Shown here one piece after another: positions 8,520 to 17,493 of a stretch of 64,000 nucleotides of DNA. Source of the stretch: Oscillospiraceae bacterium (GTDB lineage: Bacteria > Bacillota > Clostridia > Oscillospirales > Ruminococcaceae); the NCBI GenBank assembly GCA_031284525.1, contig JAISZR010000003.1, positions 161,388 to 225,387 of the forward strand, given 5' to 3'. A program made the position numbers and the translations under genes. How positions within the stretch are numbered: position 1 is the first letter of the stretch; each line of letters opens with the position of its first letter. Under the pieces are notes generated by a model. That model was not told the DNA's origin. It worked only from the letters and a program-made list of their open reading frames with translations, and searched no databases.

Positions 8520-9515
8520 ATGGGATATAGAAAGCGAGGCCACTTTTTCCTCAGAGTTGTTTGTTTTGCCCTAGTTGTGCTCGGTGTTTTAGGGGCTTTA
8601 TTCATCGACATTGACGATTATGCACGTCTTGAATTCAGGATCAAGGACCTTAGTTTTAGCGAAATCTTGGATTTTTTTAAGATCAAAACGAGTTATTCTC
8701 CTAAAACTGAGGAAGGTCTCCTTACAATTTGGGAGATTGATGTTGGTCAAGGGAAAAGCATCTTGGCAAAGAACGAAGAGCACGCCGTTTTGGTTGATGC
8801 TGGTGATGTGGAATATGGCAGCCGAGTTGTGAATTTCTTGAGGCAGAAAGATATAGAGCGTTTGAATTATTTGATTATAACCCATCCCCATGCGGATCAC
8901 ATTGGTGGCGCCAGAAAAATCTTGGAAGCGTTACCTGTTGATGTGGTGATGTTGCCGAAAATGAGCAAAGTGATTATCCCAACAACCAACATTTTTAGCA
9001 ACTTCTTAGATACCGTGAAGGAGAAAAAGATTAGAATTGTTAATCCGGTCAAAGGGGAGAGTTTTGCTTTGGGAAAGGCTGATTTTGAAATTCTTTCGGA
9101 TTTTGATGAAGCATTCGATCTCAACAATCTTTCTATTGTTACAAAGATTAGATATAAAAATTTCGCGTTTTTGAGCACAGGGGACATCGAGGAGTTAGCG
9201 GAAGAAGAAATGCTAAAATCGGAGGGAACAGCTGCCAAAATAAAATGTAATGTGTTGGATGTTGCCCACCACGGGAGTAAAACATCAACGGGTTTAAAGT
9301 TTTTGGATGCTGCGAATCCAGAAGTGGCTTTGATTTCGGTTGGAATTAATGATTACGGGCACCCAAGCGCAAAAGTTTTGGGAAGATTCCGGGAAAAGGG
9401 AATACTTTATTTTTGCACGAGCAAGGAAGGAACGATTCAGGTGAACGTGTTTGATGATCATTACAGTGTATTGAACTCAAAAGGAGAAGAGATAAAGCGG
9501 GAAAAACTTGGCTAA
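8520..9515 (+). CDS. Metallo-beta-lactamase-fold hydrolase, ComEC C-terminal-like
   Basis: Single membrane helix near the N-terminus (about residues 8-27) and an extracellular metallo-beta-lactamase domain. Motifs: WEIDVGQGKSILAKN, VLVDAGD, THPHADHIGG (metal-binding HxHxDH), STGDIEELAEEEM, and DVAHHGSKTS. This is the family of the ComEC/Rec2 nuclease-like domain but without the channel part, as in the stand-alone anchored hydrolases common in Clostridia. Nuclease activity is possible but not shown. ATG at 8520 (MGYRKRGHFF) has GAAAGG upstream. Confidence 0.85.
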   Translation: MGYRKRGHFFLRVVCFALVVLGVLGALFIDIDDYARLEFRIKDLSFSEILDFFKIKTSYSPKTEEGLLTIWEIDVGQGKSILAKNEEHAVLVDAGDVEYGSRVVNFLRQKDIERLNYLIITHPHADHIGGARKILEALPVDVVMLPKMSKVIIPTTNIFSNFLDTVKEKKIRIVNPVKGESFALGKADFEILSDFDEAFDLNNLSIVTKIRYKNFAFLSTGDIEELAEEEMLKSEGTAAKIKCNVLDVAHHGSKTSTGLKFLDAANPEVALISVGINDYGHPSAKVLGRFREKGILYFCTSKEGTIQVNVFDDHYSVLNSKGEEIKREKLG

Positions 9516-9527
9516 GGAGGAGATTTT

Positions 9528-10832
9528 GTGCCTAAAATTTTGATGAGGTGTCTAGAGTGTCTTATGGCTTTTGAGTGCAACAGAAAAAGCTGTGAGCTCA
9601 GGTGTTGTGACAGTTTTAACACAGTTTTTTTTAGCAACAAAAGTTACAAAGCACTGAAGGAAAGCAGGAATAGTGATTTAAGGCGACTTACTCGTAGCTT
9701 TATTCTTAAGAATGAAGAGGCTATAACTGAATTCGATGCCTATATTATGGAATCTGGCGGCAAGTGTCCGATGCTTTGTGAAGATGGCAGCTGCCTTGTT
9801 GAAAATGTTTTTGGTGCTAAGTTTATGGGATATCCATGCGGATCGTATCCGGGATTTGTTCGGCAGGTTGGCCCGTATTACGAAGAAGGGGTTTCGCTGG
9901 CATGCCCGCTTGTGGCAAAGACGGTTCTTAGTCAAAAATCTGGGCTTAATTTCATCAATATGCAGCGAGATGTGAGCAAGGACCTTCCGGCGCGAAGATA
10001 TACGGATATAAGGAATGTATATGGCAACTATATTCAAGATGTTAAAGATATCGGGTTGAACATCCTGAAGAAGAGAACTTTGGAAATCGATGTGAGGCTG
10101 TTTGTCCTGACTATCTTTTATAGCCATTTGGAGCAGCTTTTTACAAACTGTGACGCGCAAACTTCAGTTTTTGTTGGGTTATATAAAGACAAACTGGCAG
10201 ATGACGAGTTAAGATCGTTACTAGATGGATATGAATGCAATCTCAAAGAACAGCTGGTGCTTTATTACTTGTTTGGGCGGCCGCTGTTGACAAGTGAGAA
10301 TAATGATCAGATTGATGAGCTTTTGGACTTCGCTTACAAATTTGCAGAGGGTGTTAAAATGAGCGAGATGGATGAGTTTGCGGACAAGTACCGAAAGGCT
10401 CGTGAGCAAATCTATCAACCATTTATGGATGAACACGGGTATATCCTTGAAAACTTTCTGGTAAATGAATTTTTTAATGATGCGCTCCCGTTTCTTTATT
10501 TCAAAGATATGCAGGATGCTACGCTTTATTTTGTGGTTTATTTTGGCATGTTGGAGTTTATGATTTGCGCAATGGCACTTCGAGATGAAAAAATTGATGT
10601 TCCGGATGTTTATCAGTTGATTATTCGCTTGGCAAAGAGATTTGAACCGGTTTCTCAACATTTTGAGAATAAGTATGAAGGGAGAATTACCAAAGATAAG
10701 TTTAAAATAATTTTGGGTAGTCTTGAAAACTTCAAATTAAAGCACCTGCAGGTGATTTTGGGATTGTTGGGGAAAACTGCAAAAAAACCTGAGGGGGAAG
10801 AAGAGAAGAAAGACGGGGAGAAGGGAAAATAG
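9528..10832 (+). CDS. FliB-like lysine-N-methylase
   Basis: 434 residues. The N-terminal half carries the Cys-rich signature of the flagellin lysine-N-methylase family: MRCLECLMAFECNRKSCELRCC, then CPMLCEDGSCLVENVFG, YPCGSYPGF and ACPLVA. These Cys residues probably bind an iron-sulfur cluster. The C-terminal half is helical and ends in a Lys/Glu-rich tail. Family members methylate lysines of flagellin in Salmonella. motA and motB in this window (27.6-29.2 kb) agree with a flagellated cell, but the substrate is inferred. GTG at 9528 has AAGGAGG. Confidence 0.8.
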   Translation: MPKILMRCLECLMAFECNRKSCELRCCDSFNTVFFSNKSYKALKESRNSDLRRLTRSFILKNEEAITEFDAYIMESGGKCPMLCEDGSCLVENVFGAKFMGYPCGSYPGFVRQVGPYYEEGVSLACPLVAKTVLSQKSGLNFINMQRDVSKDLPARRYTDIRNVYGNYIQDVKDIGLNILKKRTLEIDVRLFVLTIFYSHLEQLFTNCDAQTSVFVGLYKDKLADDELRSLLDGYECNLKEQLVLYYLFGRPLLTSENNDQIDELLDFAYKFAEGVKMSEMDEFADKYRKAREQIYQPFMDEHGYILENFLVNEFFNDALPFLYFKDMQDATLYFVVYFGMLEFMICAMALRDEKIDVPDVYQLIIRLAKRFEPVSQHFENKYEGRITKDKFKIILGSLENFKLKHLQVILGLLGKTAKKPEGEEEKKDGEKGK

Positions 10833-10917
10833 AAAAGTAAGCCGGAGTCTGAGGATAGTGTCATATTCCCTCCCTTGAACGCGAAAGGGAATTGAGATTA
10901 AGATAAAGGTGGCAAGG

Positions 10918-12273
10918 ATGAACTTTAAAAATTTTGTTGCGGGGCTAAAAAACAGGAGGATAGCGTTTATTGGGGTAGGGATAAGCCACACAGATGCTAT
11001 TAGATCGTTTGCAAAAAACGGTGCAGACATCTTGGTTTTAGACAAAAAAGAGATTCCCTCAGCGTTGAGAGAAGAATTTGAGAAATTGGGCGTTGAGGTT
11101 AGAACGGGGGAAGACTACCTTGAAAAATTAGACGCTGATATCTATTTTAGGACACCGGGCCTCCCATTTGGTTCCGAAGTGGTTAATAAGTTAAGAGCGA
11201 ACAATAAGGTTGTGACTAGCGAACTTGAAGTGTTTTTTGAACTTTGTGCCGGGAAGATTATCGGAGTAACTGGAAGTGACGGAAAGACAACGACTACCAC
11301 ATTAATCTATGAGATTTTGAAGCGTGCGGGGAAAAGGGTCTACATTGGGGGTAACATTGGGTTGCCACTTCTTGCAAAAGTTGATGAGATTACGTGCGGT
11401 GACTTTGTGGTTGTGGAGCTTTCGAGTTTTCAGCTTGAATCGATACGAGTAAGCCCAGAAATTGCGGTGGTAACCAATATTTCTGAGAATCATTTGAATG
11501 TGCATGGGACAGTGGAGAATTATGTTGCTGCAAAGAAGAATATTGTTTTGCATCAGAATGAGTTTTCTAAGACGGTGCTCAGTGCAAGTGACTGTTACAC
11601 ACCCGAATTTGCAAGGCTGGTTCGTGGACAGTTGATTTTATTTGGTAACGGCAGGAATTCTAACGTTTTTGTTGAAGATGGCAAAATCTGGGCAAATGGT
11701 GAAATGATTTTGGAGCTTGGCGACATCAAGTTGCGGGGTGCGCATAATGTCCAAAACTTTATGGCTGCCATTGCAGTGACAGGTGGATTGGCGACGGCAG
11801 CGGATATAAAAGAGGTGGCTACCAGCTTTTTGGGGGTAGAGCATAGAATTGAGTTTTGTGGCAAAATGAATAGGGCGGCCTGTTTTAACGATTCGATTGC
11901 AACGACGCCTATCAGGACAATGGCGGCGCTCGCTTCATTTGAGGAGCCGATTGTTTTGATTGCCGGTGGGTCCGATAAAGGCCTCTGTTTTGCCGAGCTT
12001 GGGAGCGCAATTGCAAAACGAGTTAAGTGTTTGCTTGTGACGGGAGAGACAGGACCTAAAATTAAAGAAGCTGCAGAAAAATCGCAGTTTTTCTGTGTTT
12101 TTGAGGCGGATGGAATTGAAGCTGCTGTGAAAATTGCAAGGAAACATTTGCAAGAGGGGGACGTTTTGCTCTTTTCGCCGGCATCTGCGAGCTTTGACAA
12201 ATATAAAAACTTCGAGGAGCGTGGGAGGCATTTTAAACAGGTAATAGCTCAATTGGGAGACGGTGGTTCGTAA
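10918..12273 (+). CDS. murD: UDP-N-acetylmuramoylalanine--D-glutamate ligase
   Basis: Adds D-Glu to UDP-MurNAc-L-Ala in peptidoglycan precursor synthesis. N-terminal Rossmann domain (RIAFIGVGISHTDAI), ATP loop GVTGSDGKTTTTTL, NIGLPL, VVELSSFQLE with the metal and substrate ligands, ISENHLNVHG, HRIEFCG, NDSIATTP, and SPASASFDKYKNFEERG at the end: all Mur-ligase MurD signatures. I prefer ATG 10918 with AAAGGTGG five bases upstream over GTG 10909. It is separated from the other division genes of the window by 8 kb. Confidence 0.95.
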   Translation: MNFKNFVAGLKNRRIAFIGVGISHTDAIRSFAKNGADILVLDKKEIPSALREEFEKLGVEVRTGEDYLEKLDADIYFRTPGLPFGSEVVNKLRANNKVVTSELEVFFELCAGKIIGVTGSDGKTTTTTLIYEILKRAGKRVYIGGNIGLPLLAKVDEITCGDFVVVELSSFQLESIRVSPEIAVVTNISENHLNVHGTVENYVAAKKNIVLHQNEFSKTVLSASDCYTPEFARLVRGQLILFGNGRNSNVFVEDGKIWANGEMILELGDIKLRGAHNVQNFMAAIAVTGGLATAADIKEVATSFLGVEHRIEFCGKMNRAACFNDSIATTPIRTMAALASFEEPIVLIAGGSDKGLCFAELGSAIAKRVKCLLVTGETGPKIKEAAEKSQFFCVFEADGIEAAVKIARKHLQEGDVLLFSPASASFDKYKNFEERGRHFKQVIAQLGDGGS

Positions 12274-12276
12274 TTT

Positions 12277-13245
12277 TTGCAGAAACGAAAAGGAACGGTG
12301 AATGCTAACGTGGAACGAAAATCAACAAAAAACATAGGATGGGCACTGACTCTTGGTTTTATCTTTTTGCTCCTCGAGATTGTTGGAGGAATATTTACTC
12401 ACAGCATGTCGGTTGTTGCAGAGGCAATTCATGATTCAGGGGATCTTGTTGGGCTTGGAATCGCTTGGGCGGCTGAAAAAATGACCGAAAGAACACCAAA
12501 TGAAAAATACACTTACGGGTATATGCGATTTTCATTTTTTGGCGCTCTTGTCAATTCGTTGATTTTGCTAATAACATGCGTACCGATATTGCGCAGCGTT
12601 ATCTCAAGCTTGATGTCGCCACAAGCTGTTGATCACGACAAAATGGTTTGGCTGGCAATTTTGGGCATTTTGTTTAAGGGGTTTGCAACTCTTAAAACGG
12701 CAAAAGGGCGCGGGATTGGCGAAAGGGTCGTTAACTTGCATATGATGCAGGATGTGTTAAATTGGGTAGCAGTTTTACTTACCGGGTTGCTAATTAAATT
12801 CTTTGACGTGAATATTTTGGATCCACTTTTATCATTGGGAATCGTGATTTTCGTTTTGATTAACGTTGCCAGAAACCTAAAAATGATTTTTGAGGTACTG
12901 CTTGAAAGAGCACCCAAGGACATTAATGTTGCAGAAGTTAAAAAACAGCTAATGGAGCATAGAAACATCACGAATATCCACCATATACACCTGTGGCTCG
13001 CAGATGGCATCAATGCTTATTCGACGCTGCATGTTGTTGTTAAGGATAATTTGGGTGAAGTTGAACTTTCGAACATTAAAAAGTATGTTAGAGAAACTAT
13101 GGAGAAGCATAATATTGGGCATATCACGGTTGAGATTGAATTTGAAAATGAACGTTGCAAAGAAGATGACTGTGAATTTGAAATGAGAGGTTTCGCGGCG
13201 CGAGAAAAACATAACTTTCACCATCTCCACGATCACGGCCACTGA
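12277..13245 (+). CDS. Cation diffusion facilitator (zinc/divalent metal exporter)
   Basis: 322 residues, six membrane helices, then a cytoplasmic ferredoxin-like domain (about 215-295). The metal site of helix 2 reads AEAIHDSGD (HxxxD). The helix-5 site reads LHMMQDVLNW, again with H and D. The tail ends HNFHHLHDHGH, a His-rich metal-sensing extension. The family exchanges Zn, Cd, Co or Mn for protons. TTG at 12277 lies 4 bp after murD, so the two are probably co-transcribed. Confidence 0.9.
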   Translation: MQKRKGTVNANVERKSTKNIGWALTLGFIFLLLEIVGGIFTHSMSVVAEAIHDSGDLVGLGIAWAAEKMTERTPNEKYTYGYMRFSFFGALVNSLILLITCVPILRSVISSLMSPQAVDHDKMVWLAILGILFKGFATLKTAKGRGIGERVVNLHMMQDVLNWVAVLLTGLLIKFFDVNILDPLLSLGIVIFVLINVARNLKMIFEVLLERAPKDINVAEVKKQLMEHRNITNIHHIHLWLADGINAYSTLHVVVKDNLGEVELSNIKKYVRETMEKHNIGHITVEIEFENERCKEDDCEFEMRGFAAREKHNFHHLHDHGH

Positions 13246-13455
13246 ACATGCACCGAATGTTTTTTACCGTTACTGCGTATGGGGAAGGGGAACAGGGGCC
13301 GATTGTGGCTTAGATTTCGCGTGATGCGGCCTCGGCCGAGCCTGACAGCCGATGTTAATGCTTCTTGCTGCTCTCACAGGTAAGGGGCTTTGTTGTTGCC
13401 AGATCCCGACCGGGCTGGCCCTGCATGCAAAGTCGAGGAATCGTGAGCAGGAAGG
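13246..13455. other. Convergent spacer between the CDF gene and tpiA
   Basis: About 210 bp, GC-rich, no convincing ORF. It holds the palindrome CTCGGCCGAG (13331-13340) and some short stems but no clear T-tract terminator for either strand. Confidence 0.4.
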
Positions 13456-14193
13456 CTAGTGCGGGCAAGAATGAATTGTTTTTGTGAATTCAGAAAAATC
13501 GAGGGAAGCGCGGCCGACCAAGAGGCCGTCGATATCTGGTTGTTTAAGTAATTCGGCGGAATTCGTAAAATCAACAGAGCCACCATAAATCACGGCGGCT
13601 CGCACGGCGGTCAGCTCGCGGACTACGCCACGGATTAGAGAAATGGTGTTTAATATGTGGTCAAGGGGTGCCCTTTCTTTGGTATTTATTGCCCAGGCCG
13701 GTTCATAAGCGATGATACAATTTTTCAGCTGGTTCGCCTCGAGTTTGGCAAGGCCAATTTTAAGTTGTGTCTCGAGAACATCTTTTAGATAACTGCCGTC
13801 GGGTTCGTGTAGCTCCTCCCCTACGCACAAAATCGGTTTTAAATCGTTTTTTAAAGCAAGCAACACTTTTTTGTTGATGATTAGGTCATCTTCCGCAAAA
13901 TGCTTGCGTCGCTCGCTGTGTCCAACAATAACATACTCACATCCAAAGTCTTTTAGCATACGGACACTAATTTCTCCCGTAAATTTATGAGATGTTTCGT
14001 GACAGCAATTTTGAGCTCCAAGTTTTATCTGTGATTTGTGCAGTAGCCTTGACGCCAATCCCAAGTGTACATAGGGAACGCAAACGACTATATCACAACA
14101 AAATGAGGATTTTTTAGCTAGTTCTTCGAGCAGCTCTTGGGCTTCTTTGCTGGATTTGTTCATCTTCCAATTGCCAACAATCAACTTTGACAT
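13456..14193 (-). CDS. tpiA: Triosephosphate isomerase
   Basis: Glycolytic TIM-barrel enzyme that interconverts DHAP and glyceraldehyde-3-phosphate. GNWKMNK carries the catalytic Lys, VGHSERRKHF the catalytic His, and IAYEPAWAIN the catalytic Glu; IYGGSVDFTN and DGLLVGRASL form the phosphate grip. 245 residues is standard. It lies downstream of pgk on the same strand, a normal gap/pgk/tpi-type grouping without gap in view. Confidence 0.97.
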   Translation of the reverse strand: MSKLIVGNWKMNKSSKEAQELLEELAKKSSFCCDIVVCVPYVHLGLASRLLHKSQIKLGAQNCCHETSHKFTGEISVRMLKDFGCEYVIVGHSERRKHFAEDDLIINKKVLLALKNDLKPILCVGEELHEPDGSYLKDVLETQLKIGLAKLEANQLKNCIIAYEPAWAINTKERAPLDHILNTISLIRGVVRELTAVRAAVIYGGSVDFTNSAELLKQPDIDGLLVGRASLDFSEFTKTIHSCPH

Positions 14194-14331
14194 GATGAAC
14201 GCCCTTTCGCATCTGCAGTTTTTAAATTTGTTTTTAAGGGTTTCGAAATCCGCTTACTATTCCCGCTTCTCACGCATCCCGAAATCCAAAATGAATTTAC
14301 TTTTCTCGAGTTTTTGGGCCGCCAAAGAGAG

Positions 14332-14357
14332 ATCCCAAAAGAAGCAACTTTTGGGAT
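14332..14357 (-). other. Intercistronic hairpin between pgk and tpiA
   Basis: Perfect 10-bp inverted repeat, ATCCCAAAAG (14332-14341) with CTTTTGGGAT (14348-14357), six-base loop. No good T-tract follows on the minus strand, so it may protect the 3' end of the pgk message or attenuate tpiA rather than terminate fully. Confidence 0.5.
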
Positions 14358-14388
14358 ATTGGAGTTTAGATTTTGGCATTTGCCATGC

Positions 14389-15582
14389 CTATTTATCATC
14401 TACGGAAGAAATACCCGGCAGGTTTGCCCCCTCAAAGAACTTCAAACTTGCACCACCACCGGTCGAGATATGAGTCATTTTCTCAGAAAGACCCATCTGC
14501 TCGATTGCTGCTGCTGAATCTCCACCGCCTATAATCGAAATAATATCTGTTTGCGCAATTGTTTTTGCAAGTGTTTTGGTCCCTTTTTCAAAGTTTTTGA
14601 ATTCACAAACGCCCATCGGTCCATTCCAAATCACAGTTCCTCCGGCGGCTTGCCCGATTGTGTTCGAAAAAGTTTCAGCCGTTTCTGCCCCAATATCCAT
14701 TCCCATGTAATCGTCTGGGATCTGGGAAAGTGGCACCGTTTTAAAATCCGCATCGTTACTAAAATCGCTTGCAACAACATAGTCGCTTGGAAGAAGCAAC
14801 TTGACGCCTTTTTCTTCCGCCTTTAGTTTTATATCACGTGCTGTGTCGAGTTTATCCTCTTCACAGATGGACCTGCCTACGTTAAAACCACTGGCTTTTG
14901 CAAAGGTATATGCCATCCCGCCCCCAAGGATCAAAACATCAACTTTATCTAAGAGCGAATGAATCACACCGATTTTATCAGAGACTTTGGCGCCTCCAAG
15001 TATGGCTACAAGTGGCCGTTTCGGAGAGTTTATCGCCTCAGAGAGAATCTTCAATTCCTTTAACATGAGATAACCGATTGCACAAGGTAGAAATTTGCAA
15101 ACTCCGGCGGTTGAGCTGTGAGCTCGGTGTGCTGCTCCAAAGGCATCGTTAACAAAAAAATCGGCAAGTGATGCAAGTTGCTCGGCAAATGCCGGGTCGT
15201 TTCGCGTTTCTTGCTCGTGAAAGCGGAGGTTTTCAAGCAGCACAACTTCGCCATTTTGCAGATTGGCCGCCAGAGCCTTTGCGTCTGCTCCAACTGAATC
15301 TTTTGCCATTTTAACCGGCAAGTTGGCTACCTCGTTTAAATATTTTGCCACAGTGGCCAATGAAAATTCTGGCATGATGCCCTTGGGACGCCCCAGATGC
15401 GAACACAAAATCACCTTCGCATTTTTCCCCACAAGGTAGTTGATGGTCTTAAGGGATTCTTTTATGCGGTGGCTGTTTGTTATTTTCCCTTCGAGAACCG
15501 GGACGTTAAGATCGCATCTAACTAAAACTTTTTTGCCTGCCACATCAAGGTCTTCAACTGTCTTTTTGTTTAAATAATTCAT
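14389..15582 (-). CDS. pgk: Phosphoglycerate kinase
   Basis: Transfers phosphate from 1,3-bisphosphoglycerate to ADP in glycolysis. RCDLNVPV at the N-terminus, CSHLGRPKG, VLLENLRFHEQE, DAFGAAHRAHSST, LGGAKVSDKI, VIWNGPMGVCEF and GGGDSAAAI are in canonical order over 397 residues. I start at ATG 15582 (MNYLNKKTVEDLDV), which has GGTGGG upstream; the open frame extends 41 codons further with no family support. Confidence 0.97.
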   Translation of the reverse strand: MNYLNKKTVEDLDVAGKKVLVRCDLNVPVLEGKITNSHRIKESLKTINYLVGKNAKVILCSHLGRPKGIMPEFSLATVAKYLNEVANLPVKMAKDSVGADAKALAANLQNGEVVLLENLRFHEQETRNDPAFAEQLASLADFFVNDAFGAAHRAHSSTAGVCKFLPCAIGYLMLKELKILSEAINSPKRPLVAILGGAKVSDKIGVIHSLLDKVDVLILGGGMAYTFAKASGFNVGRSICEEDKLDTARDIKLKAEEKGVKLLLPSDYVVASDFSNDADFKTVPLSQIPDDYMGMDIGAETAETFSNTIGQAAGGTVIWNGPMGVCEFKNFEKGTKTLAKTIAQTDIISIIGGGDSAAAIEQMGLSEKMTHISTGGGASLKFFEGANLPGISSVDDK

Positions 15583-15595
15583 GAAATCCCACCAT

Positions 15596-16399
15596 TTACA
15601 TTTTGATTTTGCTTCCGTTACGCATCGTCTTTTGCGCCAACACCAGAGCCTTCCGCCCGTGTATAACCCAACCACAGGTAAAGATATCTTGATTGACAAC
15701 GGCATTTTTTTTGTTTCTCAGCGGATCGTTATAATAAAAGTTATAATTGTCGTAGCCGGTTAAAACGACGCAATGCATGTTAAAATCGGCATTGATCCAA
15801 TTGCCGTGAGAATCTTGCCATCTTTTGGGCTTTGCGTTGACTGTGAAATCGTAAGTTGTCCACACCATAACAGGGTACCCCAAACGCAAGCAAATCTTCA
15901 GGTCTTGTGCTCGGATCCCCGTAAGATCCCTAGCTTTTATGTTATATGTTTGTTTCAAATAATCAACAACCGGGGCAGGATCGATTGTATAACCAAGACC
16001 TTTGGCTGTGATATCACCGACATAACCAATCGCCGGGTTGCCCCAAACACAGATCGCATGATTTTCAGGGTTGGTAAAAAGAGGGGTACTATCACGTGGC
16101 GCATTTTCCGCAACCTTGAGTTTATCAATTTTTATTCCGTGATATTGTAGGAGCATCGTCAAACTTGTGAGCTCACACCCGTAACCGAGCTCCGGTAGCT
16201 GACAAACCAATGGAACGTCAAGCAAAACATAGTGCTTTTGATATTGCCTGCTGTGCATCGAGTGCAACAGTAGGGACACAGCACAAACAAAGACAATTCC
16301 AATGCTTGTTATGTAGGAAAGATAGAACTTCTCCGGTCTTTCCTTTTCATTGAGGGTGGGACTTACATTTTGGCGATTTTCTGAATACACTCTCTGCAT
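15596..16399 (-). CDS. Membrane-anchored C39-like cysteine peptidase
   Basis: 267 residues. One membrane helix (about 29-47) follows a cytoplasmic N-terminus; the rest faces outside. The peptidase C39-like domain begins LLDVPLVCQLPELGYGCELTS, with the catalytic Cys in GCE, continues with NMHCVVLTGYDNYNFYYNDP (catalytic His and Asn/Asp), and has GYPVMVWTTYD between them. Such single-domain proteins cleave or bind peptides at the cell surface; there is no ABC part for bacteriocin export. ATG at 16399 overlaps the end of the AbrB gene by 37 bp, so the two are coupled. Confidence 0.82.
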   Translation of the reverse strand: MQRVYSENRQNVSPTLNEKERPEKFYLSYITSIGIVFVCAVSLLLHSMHSRQYQKHYVLLDVPLVCQLPELGYGCELTSLTMLLQYHGIKIDKLKVAENAPRDSTPLFTNPENHAICVWGNPAIGYVGDITAKGLGYTIDPAPVVDYLKQTYNIKARDLTGIRAQDLKICLRLGYPVMVWTTYDFTVNAKPKRWQDSHGNWINADFNMHCVVLTGYDNYNFYYNDPLRNKKNAVVNQDIFTCGWVIHGRKALVLAQKTMRNGSKIKM

Positions 16400-16605
16400 A
16401 TATTCCTACCCTCAAAAATAACAACGTCCATAACATTACGACAGAACATGCACGCAGGCTCGTATTTCTTCAGTATGATTCTATCGCCTTCCACAAAGAA
16501 CTCCAGTGCATCATGTTCAGAAATCTTAAGGTCACGCCTAAGCTCCATCGGTAAAACAACTCTGCCGAGTTCGTCAACTTTTCTAATGATATAGAGTGCT
16601 TTCAT
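16363..16605 (-). CDS. AbrB/SpoVT-type transition-state regulator
   Basis: 80 residues. The swapped-hairpin DNA-binding domain is plain: RKVDELGRVVLPMELRRDLKI, then HDALEFFVEGDRIILKKY. A short C-terminal part has four Cys residues (CMFCRNV ... NICRECI) that could bind zinc. ATG at 16605 has GGAG about ten bases upstream. AbrB-type proteins are dimeric or tetrameric global regulators in Firmicutes. Its target may be the overlapping peptidase operon or the small membrane gene before it. Confidence 0.88.
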   Translation of the reverse strand: MKALYIIRKVDELGRVVLPMELRRDLKISEHDALEFFVEGDRIILKKYEPACMFCRNVMDVVIFEGRNICRECIQKIAKM

Positions 16606-16643
16606 AAAATCTCTTACTCCCAATAACAATTTAATCAGTTTTT

Positions 16644-16781
16644 TTATTGATTGACCTCATTATCATTCATGCAGATATATTCGTCTTCGCAACAAACACA
16701 ATCGGTAAACAATTTGATTATCACCACAAGAATACCGGCCAAAATAAGCACGCCACTTAAAAATTTAAAACAGCTTTTCAT
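16644..16781 (-). CDS. Small Cys-containing membrane protein
   Basis: 45 residues: MKSCFKFLSGVLILAGILVV forms one membrane helix, followed by a short acidic tail with CVCCEDEYICMND. It is supported by a near-perfect ribosome-binding site (AGGAGGTGTG) before ATG 16781 and its own promoter. No family recognised; this kind of mini-protein can modulate a membrane partner. It is first in a likely transcript with the AbrB gene. Confidence 0.65.
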   Translation of the reverse strand: MKSCFKFLSGVLILAGILVVIIKLFTDCVCCEDEYICMNDNEVNQ

Positions 16782-16845
16782 AAACACACCTCCTGCTCTT
16801 TCGTTGGTTGCTTTCGCCGTGACGCAACGAACCTCTCCACGGCAC

Positions 16846-16875
16846 ATTTTACTCTAAAATTTACTCTTTTGTCAA
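16846..16875 (-). promoter_or_regulatory. Promoter for the small membrane protein / AbrB operon
   Basis: On the minus strand TTGACA (16875-16870), 18-bp spacer, TAAAAT (16851-16846). Perfect -35 box, acceptable -10, no TGn. Confidence 0.7.
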
Positions 16876-17316
16876 TTAAAACTGCACAAGTAGGGCCGCA
16901 ATGCCGCAACGTGGGAACATTTTAGCGGGAAAAGCATCAGCCCTGCGGCTTAGTAAGGCCAAGGAATACTGAATTCCGCGGAATCGAATTACACAATAAT
17001 GACCCGAAAGGTTTCCATTGAGACTGCGGTATGCACTCGGGATGGAGGGCGCCGCCGTCGTTGCTGGAACCATTGTTTGCAAATGTAATATTCTCGGTGT
17101 ATAGGGTGCGAACCGCGCGTACCAGAATTAAATTAGAGTCGGTGACCTATGCAGTTGTTGGTGTGTTCTACGTGCCGGCGGACAATGGGGTGGCCAGCCC
17201 TTCTACAGATGCTGGCCCGTGCAGGTGTGGCTTTCCGCCATCGATTATGTTAAAAATGGCATTAACTCGTCGGTCACGACATAGAGAAACGGGGAAAGGG
17301 TTTTTACACAAAACCG

Positions 17317-17341
17317 CCGGGCCAAGGAAGCATTGGCCCGG
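17317..17341 (-). terminator. Strong hairpin, likely terminator of the 17.5-18.4 kb gene
   Basis: CCGGGCCAA (17317-17325) and TTGGCCCGG (17333-17341) make a perfect 9-bp stem with a 7-nt loop. On the minus strand CGGTTTTGTG follows, a short T-run. Confidence 0.6.
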
Positions 17342-17345
17342 AATA

Positions 17346-17376
17346 GAACATCCCCGGCAGAACCGGGGGGATGTTC
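17346..17376 (-). other. Second strong hairpin in tandem
   Basis: GAACATCCCCGG (17346-17357) pairs with the segment 17363-17376, which holds two extra G residues as a bulge; 5-nt loop. It stands four bases from the terminator-like hairpin, so the transcript would end in a double stem. Confidence 0.55.
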
Positions 17377-17493
17377 GATCTCGCTTGCTTGCTCGTGTTG
17401 GATTTGTGGGGCGTCCACTTCTGTACTACTTGTTTCCGAACCCGTATGCCGTCTCTGAGCCCTCAGTCGTCGATGTCATTCTTGCAGCGGGCC

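Larger units (their letters stand above)
16876..17493. other. GC-rich spacer downstream of the secreted beta-helix-like gene
   Basis: About 600 bp without a credible gene. Plus-strand frames are Arg/Pro-rich shadows; a minus-strand frame (17127-16876) has 80-odd codons but no start with a ribosome-binding site. It contains the two strong hairpins listed separately. The composition is richer in G and C than the coding DNA beside it. Confidence 0.5.
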
